DNA of 64,000 bases from Luidia sarsii (lineage: Eukaryota > Echinodermata > Asteroidea > Paxillosida > Luidiidae), in contig OX465107.1 in assembly GCA_949987565.1 (NCBI GenBank), forward strand, positions 1,661,582 to 1,725,581, read 5' to 3'. Of the stretch, positions 62,378 through 64,000 are shown one piece after another. The position numbers were made by a program, and so were the translations under genes. The notes under the pieces were generated by a model, which saw only the letters and a list, made by a program, of their open reading frames with translations, was not told the DNA's origin and did not search any database. Each line of letters opens with the position of its first letter. Position 1 is the first letter of the stretch.

Positions 62378-62522
62378 TCACCCTCCCTCCCTCCCCCTCC
62401 CCTCCCTCTCTCTCTCCCTTCCTCCCTCCCCCTCCCTCCCCTCCCTCCCCTCCCTCCCCCTCCCTCCCCCTCCCTCCCCTCCCTCCCCCTCCCTTCTTCC
62501 CTCTTTCCCTTCCTCCCTACTG
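62378..62522. repeat. (CCCTCC)n pyrimidine tract in intron 5
   Basis: CCCTCCCTCCCTCCCCCTCC and related units, with a CTCTCTCTCCC break. False frames on both strands. Confidence 0.9.
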
Positions 62523-64000
62523 TCCCCCCTCTCTGTTGCCCTTGTCTTTGAAGGGGGTAGGTACCTGTGGGTAGGTAGGTGGGCAGAGGGGGAGATGTTA
62601 TGCAGAAAAGGTTCATGAGGAGTTGGAATTTGCAACAGCCCAGACCAGCTCAGGAAAAGTACACAGACACTAGGCCTAGCCATCAAAGCTAGCATCAGGG
62701 TTTTATTTGTAACCAAAAGCAGGAGCATGATCAAGGTTGTCCAAGAAACACACACACAAAACAGGGAAGGGTAAGAGTGAACTGTTCAAAGTCGTTAATA
62801 ATGTCTGTCTATTATTATGACCATTGACCAGTGTACCTCAATAGCAAGTTTTAGGTTGGCTAGTGACTCAGAAAAATTAAATGGCTTTGTGGCATATTAT
62901 TAGAGATTAGAATGTCATAGGGGACAAAGGTCAGTGAGACGGTAGGCTCTCTTGAGAGCAAGGCTAGCCAACCTATTGTGAGTGGTAAAATGGAGGACAG
63001 TGACTTCAACACAGTTCTACATGCATCAGTCATCAGCCACCATATTAGCACTCTCATTCCACCACTGTGCCCTGCACAATTATGAATGAGATGGTGGGCT
63101 CTCTTGAGAGCAAGGCTAGCAAACCTACATGTATTATGAGTGGTTAGATGGAGAGCATTGACTTCAACTTGACTGTATCGGCCAGCAATGCCATGCGGTC
63201 TGTGCACAGATTAACAAGAGAGGCTTGGAGGGGAGGGTGGCATTCAGACCGTTGTATAGAATGTATGGAATCCCCAATGAAGTAATATCACACTGTACAC
63301 TGACTGCTGGACTGATTCCGTCTTGTGTGTCTAGTCTTTGTCATAAGAACCAGGCAATGGCAACCTTTGCAGTTCCTCAGCTGATTTCTCTATCTTTCAT
63401 TTGTGTCCAAAGTCTTACAAAGTATGGCTTGTATTGTGGGTTCGGATGACTTCTTGTCGCTTTACGTGGAAGCTCTGTATGTCTACTGGGTATTGCATGT
63501 TATTTTGTGAACACGAGAACAAGCAATTATTGGCAACCAATATGGCAAAAGAGAACTGCCATTCCCAATCTTTCCCAAAAGTATAGGAAGGAGATAAAAA
63601 ATTATGGAACACAGTGACAATCAACTTGCGTCATTGACATTTTAGGGGCTGCATCTCGTTGGAAACGAACCAAGAGTACATTGCGCAAGAAGGAAACGGG
63701 GATGGAAACCTGAGCATGTTGCTAGGAGGCAGGATTGTGGTGGATGTGGTTTAGGGGGGGGTTTGTTCGGGGAGTGTAAAGGTTCATGTGCTGGCCACAA
63801 ACCAGGAAGATGCGGTCAGGTCGTCTAGGGGTCAATAGGAAAGAAAAGCACAGGATCCCAGCCCGAGTTCAAAAGGACACCATGCCAATCCATGTTTGGG
63901 TATTTCATTTCGGTTTCATTTTGTTCTGCTGGGGCGAGTTTGAAGGAAATGGAAGTAGTTTGTGTCAATCCTAAGAATGTTGATTGCGTGTGTTCGTGAT

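Larger units (their letters stand above)
56226..64000 (+). other. RAR: RAR intron 5, running off the window
   Basis: It starts GTACGT. No sequence matching the conserved RAR LBD motifs (DLWDKFSEL, TIADQITLLKAACLD) was found before the window ends, so at least one large intron continues. Contents are a fold-back fragment near 56.5 kb, a (GACT)n array, GA and CT simple repeats, a MITE-like copy at 61.6 kb and the candidate exon at 60832. Confidence 0.85.

Overview
The window looks like nuclear DNA from a repeat-rich invertebrate animal. It has long introns with GT/AG junctions, polypyrimidine acceptors, tRNA-derived SINEs, MITE-like elements, a hAT-type transposon, and many microsatellites. An unusually abundant self-complementary hexamer repeat (ACATGT)n runs through the first three quarters. 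The one gene I can identify with confidence is a retinoic acid receptor (RAR, NR1B family), read on the + strand. RAR genes occur in deuterostomes and lophotrochozoans. The repeat style makes an echinoderm such as a sea star my best guess, but that is an impression and not a demonstration.

Layout. 1-17.3 kb: presumed intergenic or 5'-flanking DNA with no convincing gene. It holds hairpin (fold-back) retroelement-like copies, a 31-bp minisatellite, dense (ACATGT)n tracts, a perfect DR3 nuclear-receptor half-site pair at 12336-12350, and a 2.4-kb hAT-like element with an 8-bp target duplication (13744-16126). 17.3-18.7 kb: GC-richer, more complex sequence, taken as the RAR promoter/5' UTR, ending in a proposed 8-codon first exon (18663-18687). 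18.7-40.4 kb: intron 1. 40401-40814: A/B-domain exon with a long glutamine-rich stretch. 40.8-51.8 kb: intron 2, with a 428-bp near-perfect palindrome, a 450-bp hexanucleotide array and a tandem SINE. 51827-52029 and 52649-52790: the two zinc-finger exons of the DNA-binding domain. 56071-56225: hinge and first helix of the ligand-binding domain. 56.2 kb to the end: intron 5, with a (GACT)n array of about 550 bp and one phase-compatible candidate exon (60832-60999). The remaining ligand-binding-domain exons were not found and should lie beyond position 64000.

The five proposed exons join without a frame break (25+414+203+142+155 = 939 bp, 313 codons; junction phases 1,1,0,1,0). All eight zinc-coordinating cysteines, the RAR P-box and the hinge basic cluster are present. 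The protein should bind retinoic acid response elements as a heterodimer with RXR. The AGGTCA-type half-sites upstream are candidate control sites only.

The most interesting non-genic material: (i) two families of short fold-back elements whose arms share a stem followed by GAAACGTC, resembling the hammerhead-ribozyme motifs of Penelope-like elements, with 13-bp target duplications at two copies; (ii) a composite tRNA-derived SINE found as a head-tail-head tandem unit of about 342 bp; (iii) a young long palindrome in intron 2; (iv) a hAT element filled with CpG-rich minisatellites that create long false ORFs.
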